Assembly: GCF_900108585.1 (NCBI RefSeq)
Contig: NZ_UESZ01000001.1
Coordinates: 3,038,001 to 3,102,000, forward strand
Direction: 5' to 3'
DNA: 64,000 bases
DNA from: Branchiibius hedensis
Lineage (GTDB): Bacteria; Actinomycetota; Actinomycetes; Actinomycetales; Dermatophilaceae
Below are positions 51,925-61,398 of this stretch, piece after piece (the first letter of the stretch is position 1; each line of letters begins with the position of its first letter). The position numbers and the translations under genes were made by a program. The notes below the pieces were generated by a model. It was not told the origin of the DNA. It ran no database searches and saw only the letters and a program-made list of their open reading frames with translations.

Positions 51925-52698
51925 TCACCCCGCACTGGGCAGTCGCCAGCCGGGGCGCGGCGTGGCGTCCAGCAGGGACCGGGTGTACGCCGCTTCGGGA
52001 GCACCCAGCACCTGGTCGGCACTGCCGTACTCGACGGCTCGCCCACCCCTGAGCACGAGCACCTCATCGGCAATCTGCCGCACCACGGCGAAGTCGTGCG
52101 TGATGAACAGGTAGGCGGTGCCCGATTCCCGCTGGACCCGGTTCAACACGTTGAGCACCTGCGCTTGCACCGAGACGTCCAGGGCCGAAACCGCCTCGTC
52201 CAGCACCAGGACGTCCGGGTCAGCCGCCAGTGCGCGAGCGATGGCCACCCGTTGCCGCTGTCCCCCGGACAGCGACCGGGGCAGCAAACGCGCGTGCTCG
52301 CTGCTCAATCCCACCAGGTCGAGCAGTTGCGTGGTGCGGGCAGACCGGTCGGCCCGGCTCATGCGTCCCGCCAACGTGACCGCCTCATCGAGGGCGCTGC
52401 CGATGCTCTGCCGGGGATCGAGGGTCGAGTAGGGATCCTGCGGGACCAACTGCAGTCGCGAGCCCCGTCGAGTACGCCGATCGGCAGCTCCCGCTTCCGC
52501 CACCAGTTCCACGCGGCCCGAGGTGGCGCTCGTCAGCCCCGTCACGACGGCCCCGATAGTCGACTTGCCGGCACCCGACTCGCCGACCAGGGCGAGGGTC
52601 CGACCCCGTCCGAGGGTGAACGACACGTCCGCCACTGCGGTGAAGTCGGCGTACCGCTTGGTCAGCTGCTCGACGATCAGGACCGAATCACGGGTCAT
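51925..52698 (-). CDS. Peptide-type ABC transporter ATPase (DppF/OppF-like)
   Basis: This 257-residue ATPase from the ATG at 52698 has Walker A GESGAGKST, signature LSGGQRQRVAIARA and Walker B VLVLDEAVSALDVS. It overlaps the stop of the first ATPase gene (ATGA). With DppD-like, permease and binding-protein genes it forms a peptide/nickel/opine-type importer. It is the last gene of the operon. Confidence 0.92.
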   Translation of the reverse strand: MTRDSVLIVEQLTKRYADFTAVADVSFTLGRGRTLALVGESGAGKSTIGAVVTGLTSATSGRVELVAEAGAADRRTRRGSRLQLVPQDPYSTLDPRQSIGSALDEAVTLAGRMSRADRSARTTQLLDLVGLSSEHARLLPRSLSGGQRQRVAIARALAADPDVLVLDEAVSALDVSVQAQVLNVLNRVQRESGTAYLFITHDFAVVRQIADEVLVLRGGRAVEYGSADQVLGAPEAAYTRSLLDATPRPGWRLPSAG

Positions 52699-53690
52699 TG
52701 CAACTCCAGTCGTAGCGGCAGTTCGGCATCGAGGGCACCGGACTGCACCTCGGACGCCCGGTGGCAGCGGACCTGTGACGAGCCAACCGTCTCCATCCCG
52801 GGCAGCGTTTCGGAACACACCGGCAACGCCACCGGACAGCGCGCCGCGAACGGGCAGCCGTCGCCAGTGCGGGCGGCCGGGGCCGGAACGCCAGGGACGG
52901 TAGGGATCGTCTCGAGCCGGTGGGTCAACGGTGGACGCGCAGCTAGTAGCGCGCGCGTGTAGGGATGGACGGCCGCGTCGGGAAGGGTCGTTGCCGGGCC
53001 GACCTCGAGGATCCGACCGCCGTACATCACGGCGATCCGATCGCACACCGCTGCCGCCAGATCGAGGTCGTGGGTGACGAAAATCATTGCGGCAGAGTTC
53101 TTCTCCCGCAGGCCGTCCAGCAGCCTCAGCACCTCCGCCTGCGTCGTCACGTCCAGTGCGGTGGTCGGCTCGTCGGCCAGGATGAGCCGCGGCTGCTCCA
53201 TCACGACCGAGGCGATCATCACCCGCTGGAGCAGGCCACCGGACAACTCGAAGGGGTACTGATCCATTCGTCGCTGCGGATCGGAGATCCCCATCGCCTG
53301 CAACACATCGAGCGCCCGGTCGGTGGCGTCCCGCAGTCCGGAACCACTGTCCTTGGCGCGCTCCACCATGTAGCTACCAACGGTGTGCAGCGGATTGATG
53401 GCCGTCCGTGGATCCTGGAACACCATTCCGATCGACTGGCGGTGCGCGCGCAGCTGCCGCTCCCGCAGTCCCAGCACGTCCGTGCCAGCCAACCGCACCT
53501 CGCCGGTCGCTCTCGCGCCCGGGGGCAGCAGCCGCGTCAGACACCGCAGGGTCATCGACTTGCCGGAGCCGGATTCGCCTACCAGGCCGAGAGATTCACC
53601 GGTGGCGACGCTCAGGCTGACCCCACGCAACACCGGCTGGCCACCGATGGTGAGCCCGAGATTGTCGATCTCGACGAGCGGGTCGGTCAC
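52695..53690 (-). CDS. Peptide-type ABC transporter ATPase (DppD/OppD-like)
   Basis: This 331-residue ATPase from the GTG at 53690, after GGAGG, has Walker A GESGSGKSM, signature LSGGLLQRVMIASV and the C-terminal oligopeptide domain with a Cys-rich-like GDGCPFAARCPVALPVC stretch. Its start overlaps the stop of the second permease gene. Confidence 0.92.
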   Translation of the reverse strand: MTDPLVEIDNLGLTIGGQPVLRGVSLSVATGESLGLVGESGSGKSMTLRCLTRLLPPGARATGEVRLAGTDVLGLRERQLRAHRQSIGMVFQDPRTAINPLHTVGSYMVERAKDSGSGLRDATDRALDVLQAMGISDPQRRMDQYPFELSGGLLQRVMIASVVMEQPRLILADEPTTALDVTTQAEVLRLLDGLREKNSAAMIFVTHDLDLAAAVCDRIAVMYGGRILEVGPATTLPDAAVHPYTRALLAARPPLTHRLETIPTVPGVPAPAARTGDGCPFAARCPVALPVCSETLPGMETVGSSQVRCHRASEVQSGALDAELPLRLELQ

Positions 53691-54433
53691 AGGTCCTCCC
53701 CGGACGTCGCGGTGTTGAGGGTGAACAGCGAGAGGACGGTGAGGACGATCATCACCGCCGCGGAGATGACGCCCATGGGATGCCCCTGCAGGAGAGCGTC
53801 GCGATCGCTGACCATCACGCCCCAGTCGGGCGTTGGCGGTTGCACGGCCAGACCGAGGAAGGACAGCGACGCGAGGTCGATCAGCGCGTAGGCGAAGGCC
53901 ACGGTCGCCTGACCGGCGATCAGCGGGCTGAGGTTGCGCAGGATGTGCCGGATCGTGATCCGGGACGCCGGATGGCCCTGCACCTCCAGGGCCCGCACGT
54001 AGGGCAGGAATCGCTCCCGGTGCGCGGCAGCCAGCACCACCCGGCCGGTGTAAGGCAGGTAGGCGATGGCCAGGGCACAGACCGCCGCCGTGAGGCCGGT
54101 GCCGAACATCGCGACGGCCAGAATCGCCAACAGGATCCCGGGGATGGCGAAGAGAATGTCGAACAGCCGACTGATCAGGAACGAGGTCTTCCCGCCGCGC
54201 CATGCGGCCACCAGGGCCAAGGGAACGCTGGCGACCAGCGACAAGGCGATGATCAGCGCAGGGCCGGCGAGCGCCGTACGGGCACCGAACATCAACCGCG
54301 AGGCGATGTCCCGCCCGGTGCCGTCGGTCCCCAGCCAGTGCTGGGCACTGGGTCCCTGATAGATCGACATCAGGTCCGTGGCCTCCGGGTCGTGCGGAGC
54401 CAACAGCTGCGCGAAGATCGCCATGGTCGTCAC
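53687..54433 (-). CDS. Peptide-type ABC transporter permease (DppC-like), N-terminus probably broken by a frameshift
   Basis: From the GTG at 54433 this gives 248 residues with the DppC core (LGTDGTGRDIASRLMFGAR, FDILFAIPGILLAILAV, YALIDLASLSFLGL). The usual first membrane helix is missing. Upstream, a GTG at 54537 overlaps the stop of the first permease gene and begins MSAIPVAVGTRRTFLTV, then runs to a stop. The other frame supplies RLGLAGWCAAGFLLLVTTM, which is the missing helix. One extra base in the C/G run near 54478-54481 would join them to about 283 residues. This is either a sequencing error or a real mutation. Confidence 0.85.
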   Translation of the reverse strand: MTTMAIFAQLLAPHDPEATDLMSIYQGPSAQHWLGTDGTGRDIASRLMFGARTALAGPALIIALSLVASVPLALVAAWRGGKTSFLISRLFDILFAIPGILLAILAVAMFGTGLTAAVCALAIAYLPYTGRVVLAAAHRERFLPYVRALEVQGHPASRITIRHILRNLSPLIAGQATVAFAYALIDLASLSFLGLAVQPPTPDWGVMVSDRDALLQGHPMGVISAAVMIVLTVLSLFTLNTATSGEDL

Positions 54434-54533
54434 GAGGAGCAGGAAACCGGCCGCGCACCACCCGGCCAGCCCCAGCCGGGGCGGCCGACGGTCAGGAAGG
54501 TACGCCGAGTGCCGACTGCCACTGGAATTGCAC

Positions 54534-55478
54534 TCACGTGGTGGCCACCTTCCGCGTCCGTGGGTCGAGCATCGCCGAGAGCACGTCCGCCAACAGGTTG
54601 AGCACGATGAAGGCCGCCACGATGATCAACGAAACCGCCTGCACCACAGGGAAATCCTTCTGCTGGACGGAGCTGATCAAGAGTTCACCGAGGCCGCCGA
54701 GCCCGAACGCCTGCTCCACCACCACCGCTCCGGCGACGAGGCCGGCGATCTGCAGACCGGTCACCGTCACGATCGGCGCGGCCGCGTTGCGCAGCACGTG
54801 ACTGCGGATCAACCGCGGCCGGCTGATCCCCCGCATGACCGCGTTCTGCACGTGGTCGGAGCGCAGTTCCTGCCGCGCGGAGGCACGCGACACCCGCGAG
54901 ACCAGCCCGCTGGCGATGATCGCCAGCGCCACCGCCGGGAGCGTCAGGCCATGGATCCAGCCGATCGCGCCCTCGCCCAGCCCGTAGCTGGGGAACCAAT
55001 TCAATTGCACCGCAAACACATACGTCAGCACGCCGCACGCCACGAAGGCTGGTAGCGCCGTGGCCACCGAGGTCACGGCGGTGATGGTCGAATCGACCCA
55101 ACCCGGTCGCAGTGCGGCGAGTAGTCCGGTGCCGATGCCCAACACCACGATCAGAAACGCGGCGTAGGAGACCAGTGACAAAGTGATCTGGGCCGGGTGG
55201 GAGATCCGATCGGCGACCGGTTGCTGGGTGATGATCGAGGTCCCGAGGTTGCCCTGCAGGACGTTGCCGAGCCAGTGGAAGTAACGCAGGAAGACGTTCT
55301 CATCCAGACCCATGTAGTGGCGCACCTGCGCTTGCACCTGCGGCGACGGCGGCCGTGAGCCGAAGAGCACCTGCTCGGGACTACCCGGCGACAGGTAGAC
55401 GCTCAGGTAGATCAGCAGACTCGCCACGAACAGCGTGATCACCACGCCGACGAGTCGCTGGATCAGGAACCGGCGCAT
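54534..55478 (-). CDS. Peptide-type ABC transporter permease (DppB-like)
   Basis: This 314-residue membrane protein begins MRRFLIQRLVGVVITLF and contains the DppB-type periplasmic loop and VVEQAFGLGGLGELLISSV. It should form the channel together with the DppC-like protein. It starts 7 bases after the binding-protein gene. Confidence 0.93.
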   Translation of the reverse strand: MRRFLIQRLVGVVITLFVASLLIYLSVYLSPGSPEQVLFGSRPPSPQVQAQVRHYMGLDENVFLRYFHWLGNVLQGNLGTSIITQQPVADRISHPAQITLSLVSYAAFLIVVLGIGTGLLAALRPGWVDSTITAVTSVATALPAFVACGVLTYVFAVQLNWFPSYGLGEGAIGWIHGLTLPAVALAIIASGLVSRVSRASARQELRSDHVQNAVMRGISRPRLIRSHVLRNAAAPIVTVTGLQIAGLVAGAVVVEQAFGLGGLGELLISSVQQKDFPVVQAVSLIIVAAFIVLNLLADVLSAMLDPRTRKVATT

Positions 55479-55485
55479 CAGCGGC

Positions 55486-57174
55486 TCACTTACCGCCGAC
55501 CGCGGCCGCCCACGGCGAGGTCATGTACGAGAAGGTGAGAGTGGTTCCGGTCAGCCGGCTGTTCTCGAAGACCAGAGCGCGCGGTTGGACGATCGGAATC
55601 GCCGGCAGCCCCTCGGCCAGGTGCTCCTCGGCCACGAGCACGTACTTCGCCCGCGCCTGCGGATCGGTCTGCTGGTCGGCCATGTCGAGGGCTTCGTCGA
55701 CGGCAGGCACGTTGTAACCACTGAAGTTCATGTTGCCCTCGCGACCGCCGATCAGCTGGTCCAACGGCTGCGGATCGGGCAGCTCGACGTAGTTCTTGGT
55801 GAGGATGAAGTCGTAGGGCTCACGCGCCTTCGGATCGGAGAAGAGCGATCCGTACTGCTGGTTCGGCAACCCCTTCAAGGTGATGGTCAGCCCGATCTGC
55901 TGCGCCTCCTGCTGCACGATCGTCGCCAGTTGGGTGCTCTCACTGTCGCCGGCCGCGTAGGCGAAGACCAGTGGCGTGGAGCCCACCCCGGACTGCTCGA
56001 CCAGCTTCTTGGCCCCCGCCGGATCGGCTGGCGCGACGTACTTCTCGTAGGCCGCCTTGAAGGTGTCCTTCGCATAACCCCACACCCCGGGGCCGGAGAC
56101 CTTGTAGAGCGGGTCGGCAGTGCTGGCGAAGACCGCCTTCGCGATCCCTGCCCGGTCGAGCATCTTCGACAACGCCTGCCGCACCTGCGGATTCGTCGAC
56201 GCACCGGTCGACTTGGTGAAGAGCAAGTCGACGTTGATCGGCGTCGACCCCTCACCGCCCACGAACAGCTTCCCGTCCGATGCGTTCTGCAGCTTGGCCA
56301 CCAGGTTGCTCGGCAGGGTCAGCGCGCCGTCGATCTTGCCCGAGGTGAGACCGTTGGCCAGTGCGGTGGGGTCGGCCGGATAGGCGAACGTGAAGGTGTT
56401 CGCGTGCGCCGCGCGCGAGGGATCCCAGTAGTTGGCGTTCTTGGTCATGACCAACGTGCTGGTGCCGTCGTAGGAGGTGAACTTGTAAGGACCGGTGCAC
56501 ATCACACCCGTCGACGGGGAACCGAAGTTGCGACCCGCCTTCTGCGCGAAACTCTTCTCGACGACTGCTCCCCCGAGGGTGGCCAGCGCGTTGCTGAGGG
56601 TGTTGGCACGATGCTTGGTGGTGATGGTGATCTGGTCGGGGCCGGTCACCTCGATCTTGCTGACCGCCGCGAAGGCACCGGAGTAGTTGGACGCAATGGC
56701 CGGATCCAGGTTGCGGCCCAGGCTGTAGGCGACGTCTTGCGCGGTCATCGTCGTGCCGTCCCAGAACTTCACGTCCTTGCGGATCGTGATGACGTAATGG
56801 GTGTCGTCCTTGAAACCGAAGCTGGTCGCCAGGCCCGGCTTGAGCTGATAGTCGGGTTCGACTCGCACCAGCGGCTCGCACATGTTCGGGATGGCGGTCT
56901 CCTCCGGGTAGTCCGCCAGCACGATCGGGTCCAGCGAGAGCACCGGCCGGTAGCCGCCGTACCAGGTGACCGAAGCCAGCGACGCCGTCGCCGTACCCGT
57001 CGTGTACTTGGTGGCGGTCACGGTGGAGACCGCCTGCCCGGAGGGTCCGCCGCTGCCGTTGCTCGATGACGTGCCGGAGCACCCGGCGAGAACGACTGCG
57101 GCGCAGGTGAGTCCGCCGGCAACCGCCGTCGCACGGCGGGCGGCGGCGCGGGAGGTGAAGCTGCGATCGGACAT
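55486..57174 (-). CDS. Peptide-type ABC transporter substrate-binding lipoprotein (DppA-like)
   Basis: This 562-residue lipoprotein from the ATG at 57174 has a signal ending VLAGC and a Ser/Gly linker. The body is the SBP type 5 family (CEPLVRVEPDYQLKPGLATSF, DVKFWDGTTMTAQDVAYSL). It should bind a peptide, opine or other organic solute for the DppBCDF-like importer. The amidohydrolase gene upstream in the operon may process the imported compound. Confidence 0.92.
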   Translation of the reverse strand: MSDRSFTSRAAARRATAVAGGLTCAAVVLAGCSGTSSSNGSGGPSGQAVSTVTATKYTTGTATASLASVTWYGGYRPVLSLDPIVLADYPEETAIPNMCEPLVRVEPDYQLKPGLATSFGFKDDTHYVITIRKDVKFWDGTTMTAQDVAYSLGRNLDPAIASNYSGAFAAVSKIEVTGPDQITITTKHRANTLSNALATLGGAVVEKSFAQKAGRNFGSPSTGVMCTGPYKFTSYDGTSTLVMTKNANYWDPSRAAHANTFTFAYPADPTALANGLTSGKIDGALTLPSNLVAKLQNASDGKLFVGGEGSTPINVDLLFTKSTGASTNPQVRQALSKMLDRAGIAKAVFASTADPLYKVSGPGVWGYAKDTFKAAYEKYVAPADPAGAKKLVEQSGVGSTPLVFAYAAGDSESTQLATIVQQEAQQIGLTITLKGLPNQQYGSLFSDPKAREPYDFILTKNYVELPDPQPLDQLIGGREGNMNFSGYNVPAVDEALDMADQQTDPQARAKYVLVAEEHLAEGLPAIPIVQPRALVFENSRLTGTTLTFSYMTSPWAAAVGGK

Positions 57175-57206
57175 GGCTGGGATCCTTCGGTATGAAACGG
57201 GCGGAG

Positions 57207-58877
57207 TCATTCGGCGCTGTAGAGCAGGTCGCCGGCGCCGTAGGTCCGCTGGACCCGGGTGGCACCGATCTGCCGGACGTCGGCAGCGAACGGATTGCGG
57301 TCGTGGACAACCAGGTCGGCGCCCTGACCGGGAGCCAGCGTGCCGCGATCGGTGGAGCGGGTGATCCAGGACGATCCGGCCGTGTAGGCGGTCAGCGCGG
57401 TTGCCAGCGGCAGACCCTGGTCCTTGCCGAGCGGCGCCGTGCCTTCCGGCGCGGACAGGTCGATCCGGTTGACCGCCGTGTGGATCGCCGCCCACGGATC
57501 GGGGCTGCTGACCGGCCAGTCGCTGCCCATGACCAACGTGGCCCCGTCGCGCAGCAGATCGCCGAACGGGTACTGGATGGCGGAACGGTCCGCACCCAGC
57601 AGCGGAATGGTCAGCTGGTCCATCTGTGGTTCGTGGCAGGCCCACAGCGCCTGCAGATTCGCCGCGACGGCCAACTCGCGGAACCGGGAGAGGTCCTTGG
57701 GGTCGACGACCTGCAGGTGGGCCAGGTGATGACGGTGGTCGCGCGTGCCGTTGCGGGCGATGGCTTCGGCCACCGCATCGAGGACCTCGCGCACCGCTCG
57801 ATCACCCAGGGCGTGGAAATGTACGTCGAAATCGGCGGCGTCGAGCGCGGTCACCACGTCCTTCAGGACCTCCGGGTCGATGAAGCTGAACCCGCTCTCG
57901 GACCCGGCGTGACCACACCGGTCGTGGTACGGCTCGATCATCGCGGCCGTCTCGGTCTCGATGACGCCGTCCTGCATCACCTTGACGTGCGGCAGTGAGT
58001 AGCGGATCGGCCGTTCCTTGGCGAGCGCCCGATTCGCACCGGCCCACGCCTGCTGGCGGATGGCGCTCAGGTGCGCGACCTCGGCCGCGATGTCGGTGGT
58101 AGCGGCCTCCCACCACAGGGCGCCGGCGACGCGCGCGGTCAGCCAGCCCTCGTCCTGGGCGCGCAGGTAGGCGTCGTGCAGGGAAGGTTCGCCCCGGTGC
58201 TGCACCATCGCGTCCTGCCAGCCGGTGATGCCGACCGAGTGCAGATAGCGCTGCGCCTCGCGCAGTCCCAGGGCCAGGTCATCGACGGTGTCGGCCGGCA
58301 CCAACGCCTCGACCAGGGCCATCGCCTTCTCGTGCAGCAGGCCGCTGGGCTGACCCGCGGCGTCCCGTTCGATCACCCCGCCGGTGGGGTCCGGCGTACG
58401 CGCATCGATGCCGGCCAACTCCAACGCACGGGCGTTCACCCAGGCAGAGTGGTGGTCCCGGTTGGGCAGGTAGAGCGGCCGGTCCGGCACCAGCGTGTCC
58501 AGGATGCTGCGATCGGGGCGACCGCGCTCGAACGCCGCCATCGACCAGCCGCCGCCGAGAATCCACGCGCTGGTGCAGGTTGCGGCGTAGCGGCCGATCA
58601 GGTCGTAGTACTCGGCGGCGGTGTCAGCGGCGGACAGGTCGCACCGGGCGCGCTCGAGTCCGCCTTGCACCGGGTGCACGTGGGCGTCGACGAAACCGGG
58701 GGTGACCAGCCGTCCTTCCAGGTCGACGACATCGTCGGCCCGATCGAGGTAGGGGCGGACTTCCTCATCGCCACCGACGGCCAGGATCCGGTCGCCGGCG
58801 AAGGCGATCGCAGTGGCCCAGGAGGTGGCCGCGTCGGCCCGGAAGATCGCGCCACCGCGAAGCACTGTGAGCTGCAT
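57207..58877 (-). CDS. YtcJ-like metal-dependent amidohydrolase
   Basis: This 556-residue amidohydrolase has DAHVHPVQGGLE (metal HxH), HFHALGDRAVREVLDAV and MGSDWPVSSPDPWAA, the marks of the YtcJ (amidohydrolase 3) group. Members hydrolyse amides such as N-acyl amino acids or formamides, with poorly known substrates. It is the first gene before the peptide-type importer, so it probably acts on what that system brings in. A TetR gene is divergent across a palindrome. Confidence 0.9.
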   Translation of the reverse strand: MQLTVLRGGAIFRADAATSWATAIAFAGDRILAVGGDEEVRPYLDRADDVVDLEGRLVTPGFVDAHVHPVQGGLERARCDLSAADTAAEYYDLIGRYAATCTSAWILGGGWSMAAFERGRPDRSILDTLVPDRPLYLPNRDHHSAWVNARALELAGIDARTPDPTGGVIERDAAGQPSGLLHEKAMALVEALVPADTVDDLALGLREAQRYLHSVGITGWQDAMVQHRGEPSLHDAYLRAQDEGWLTARVAGALWWEAATTDIAAEVAHLSAIRQQAWAGANRALAKERPIRYSLPHVKVMQDGVIETETAAMIEPYHDRCGHAGSESGFSFIDPEVLKDVVTALDAADFDVHFHALGDRAVREVLDAVAEAIARNGTRDHRHHLAHLQVVDPKDLSRFRELAVAANLQALWACHEPQMDQLTIPLLGADRSAIQYPFGDLLRDGATLVMGSDWPVSSPDPWAAIHTAVNRIDLSAPEGTAPLGKDQGLPLATALTAYTAGSSWITRSTDRGTLAPGQGADLVVHDRNPFAADVRQIGATRVQRTYGAGDLLYSAE

Positions 58878-58906
58878 GACTGGAAAGAAAACACAGCTCC
58901 AACGCT

Positions 58907-58927
58907 GTTGTCAACGGTGTTGACAAC
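58907..58927. promoter_or_regulatory. TetR operator palindrome between divergent genes
   Basis: GTTGTCAAC and its exact reverse complement GTTGACAAC flank GGT. Each arm contains a TTGACA -35 box, one for each direction, so a bound TetR dimer would cover both promoters. Confidence 0.8.
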
Positions 58928-58980
58928 ATTCGCGGCTTAGAGTTTCCTGACGGCATCAAGTCGGAGGGAAGTGGAACCAC

Positions 58981-59661
58981 GTGCCGAAGGCGAACACGGA
59001 GCGACGCAGCCGCACGCCGGCCCTGACCCGTGACGGGATCCTGGCCGCGGCGGTCGAGGTCATCGAGCGCGATGGCCCTGGCGCCCTCAGCATGCGCCGG
59101 CTCGGCGCCGAACTCGGGGTCGACGCCACGGCGTTCTACCGGCATTTCCGGGACAAGGATGACCTGGTGCTGGCCTGTTACGAGCGGGTCACCGAAGCGC
59201 TCACCGAGGCGATTCACGCGGTCGCGGATGACGAAAGCTGGCGCGGCCGCCTATGGCAGCTGGCCCGTGCGACCTGGGATCTGTCAACGCACTACCCGGC
59301 GACGTTCAGCCTCGGATTCGCCCGCACCACAGGCGGTTCCACCGAGCGCGAATTGGTCGAGTTCATTCTGGATGCGTTGACCCGGACCGGCCTGCCCCGC
59401 GAGCAAGTGGTGCTCTACTACCGGATGTTCGGCGATGCGGTGCTGTCCTTGTCGGGGATGAACGCCGTCCTCGCGTCGTTGGATCCTGACCAGCGCGCGA
59501 AGGACGCCGTCGCCTGGTCCGGAATCTCCGCCCTGTGGCGCGCTCCGGAGTATCCCGCGGCCCGCCAGCACGCCACAGAGCTGCTGGCCGTCGAGGACCG
59601 CGAGATCTTCGAAGCCACCGTCAATGCCCTGCTCGACAGCATCGAGCACGCGACGACCTGA
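58981..59661 (+). CDS. TetR family regulator
   Basis: This 226-residue protein from a GTG has the TetR helix-turn-helix (LSMRRLGAELGVDATAFYRHFRDKDD, about residues 36-61) and a helical C-terminus. It is divergent from the amidohydrolase and importer operon and has a palindrome between. It probably represses that operon and itself. Confidence 0.93.
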   Translation: MPKANTERRSRTPALTRDGILAAAVEVIERDGPGALSMRRLGAELGVDATAFYRHFRDKDDLVLACYERVTEALTEAIHAVADDESWRGRLWQLARATWDLSTHYPATFSLGFARTTGGSTERELVEFILDALTRTGLPREQVVLYYRMFGDAVLSLSGMNAVLASLDPDQRAKDAVAWSGISALWRAPEYPAARQHATELLAVEDREIFEATVNALLDSIEHATT

Positions 59662-59667
59662 CGCCGG

Positions 59668-61335
59668 TCAGCCGGCGGCGCCCCGCCCGGCAGCGCGGCC
59701 CGAGAAGATGCACCCACCGAGGAACGTGCCTTCCAGCGAGTTGTACCCGTGGACGCCGCCGCCACCGAACCCGGCCGCTTCGCCCGCCGCGAACAGTCCG
59801 TCGAAGACCGAACCGTCCGGGCGCAACACGCGCGACTGCAGGTCGGTCTGCAGACCACCGAGTGACTTACGGGTCAGGATGTGCAGTTTCACGCCGATCA
59901 GTGGGCCGGCTTTGGGGTCGAGCAACGCGTGGGGTGAGGCGACCCGGGCCAGTTTGTCGCCGCGGTAGTGGCGCGCACCGCGGATCGCCGTGACCTGGGC
60001 GTCTTTGCTGTATCCGTTGACCATCTCCCGATCGCGCGCCTCGACCTGCCGCCGGATGTCGGCCGGATCCAACAGCGGCTCATCGGTGAGCTTGTTCATC
60101 CCGGCGACCAACTCCTCTAACGAGTCCGCCACGACGAAGTCCGCGCCCTTGCTCTTGAACGCTTCGACCGGCCCGGGCGCGCCGCTCTTGACCCGGGACA
60201 GCAGCAGTTTGAAGTCCTTGTTCGTGATGTCCGGGTTCTGCTCCGAACCCGACAGCGCGAACTCCTTCTCGATGATCTTCTGGGTCAGGATGAACCACGA
60301 ATGGTCGTACGCCGCGATGTCCGGTGTCGTCCTCAGATACCGCAGCGTCGAGAGGGTGTCGAACCCGGGCAGGCAGGGGAACGGCAGCCGCCGCCCGAGC
60401 GCGTCGAACCACATCGACGACGGGCCGGGCAGGATCCGGATCGCGTGTTGCGGCCAGATCGGGTCCCAGTTCGCGATCCCCTCGGTGTAGTGCCACATCC
60501 GGTCCCGGTTGACCGTGCGCGCCCCTGCTTCTTCGGCGATCTGCAACATCCGACCATCGACGTACGCCGGGACTCCCGTGATCATCGACGCCGGCGGGGT
60601 GCCGAGCCGCTGCGGCCACCAGTGCCGCACCAACTCGTGGTTGCCGCCGATCCCGCCCGTGGTGAGCACGACCGCGCCACCGCGCACCTCGAAGTCGCCG
60701 ACCACGTCCCGGTTGCTGGGTTCGCCGCGTGGGTGATCGTCCGGTGCGAGTACGGCGCCCCGCACCCCCACGACGCGACCCGCCTCGAGGATCAGCTCAT
60801 CCGCGCGATGCCGGTGCAGGAAGGTCAGCCGGCCCTCCTCGGCCGCCTGCAGCGTGCGGTCGGCGAACGGTTTCACCACACCGGTTCCGGTGCCCCAGGC
60901 GATGTGGAAACGTGGCACCGAGTTGCCGTGCCCGTCCGCGCGGCCATCGCCGCGCTCGGCCCAGCCGACCAGGGGGACGAAGGAGATGTCCCGCTCCTTC
61001 AGCCAGGCGCGTTTCTCACCGGCGGCGAACTCGACGTACGCCCGCGCCCACTTCGTCGCCCAGGAGTCCTCGTCGTCCAACCGGTCGAAGGCGGCACTGC
61101 CCTGCCAGTCCTGCCAGGCGAGGTCGAACGAGTCCTTGATCCCCATCCGGCGCTGCTCCGGGGTGTCGACAAGGAAGAGGCCGCCGAAACTCCAGAACGC
61201 CTGGCCACCAAGGTTTTTGGCGTTCTCCTGGTCGAGTACGGCGACCCGGCGGCCGGCGGCCACGGCCTCTGCGGCGGCGACCAGACCGGCCAGTCCCGCA
61301 CCGACAACAACGACATCGAATTCTTGTGTAGCCAT
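59668..61335 (-). CDS. FAD-dependent dehydrogenase (KstD/fumarate reductase flavoprotein-like)
   Basis: This 555-residue flavoprotein begins MATQEFDVVVVGAGLAGLVAAAEA with a good FAD-binding loop, has HRADELILEAGRVVGV and ends with GGGGVHGYNSLEGTFLGGCIFSG. It is the FAD-binding dehydrogenase group related to 3-ketosteroid dehydrogenases and fumarate reductase. No steroid gene is nearby, so the substrate is unknown. The ATG at 61335 is chosen because it begins the Rossmann motif. Confidence 0.88.
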   Translation of the reverse strand: MATQEFDVVVVGAGLAGLVAAAEAVAAGRRVAVLDQENAKNLGGQAFWSFGGLFLVDTPEQRRMGIKDSFDLAWQDWQGSAAFDRLDDEDSWATKWARAYVEFAAGEKRAWLKERDISFVPLVGWAERGDGRADGHGNSVPRFHIAWGTGTGVVKPFADRTLQAAEEGRLTFLHRHRADELILEAGRVVGVRGAVLAPDDHPRGEPSNRDVVGDFEVRGGAVVLTTGGIGGNHELVRHWWPQRLGTPPASMITGVPAYVDGRMLQIAEEAGARTVNRDRMWHYTEGIANWDPIWPQHAIRILPGPSSMWFDALGRRLPFPCLPGFDTLSTLRYLRTTPDIAAYDHSWFILTQKIIEKEFALSGSEQNPDITNKDFKLLLSRVKSGAPGPVEAFKSKGADFVVADSLEELVAGMNKLTDEPLLDPADIRRQVEARDREMVNGYSKDAQVTAIRGARHYRGDKLARVASPHALLDPKAGPLIGVKLHILTRKSLGGLQTDLQSRVLRPDGSVFDGLFAAGEAAGFGGGGVHGYNSLEGTFLGGCIFSGRAAGRGAAG

Positions 61336-61398
61336 CGCGGGACTCCCTTGGCGCGCAACGTGTGATGTGATCAACCTAATCTGCGACGGGAGCTGAGG

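Noticed and set aside
55435-57069. A 544-codon plus-strand frame opposite the peptide-binding lipoprotein
   Set aside because: The composition is Arg/Gly/Val-rich with no motif, while the minus strand has a lipobox and solute-binding domain.
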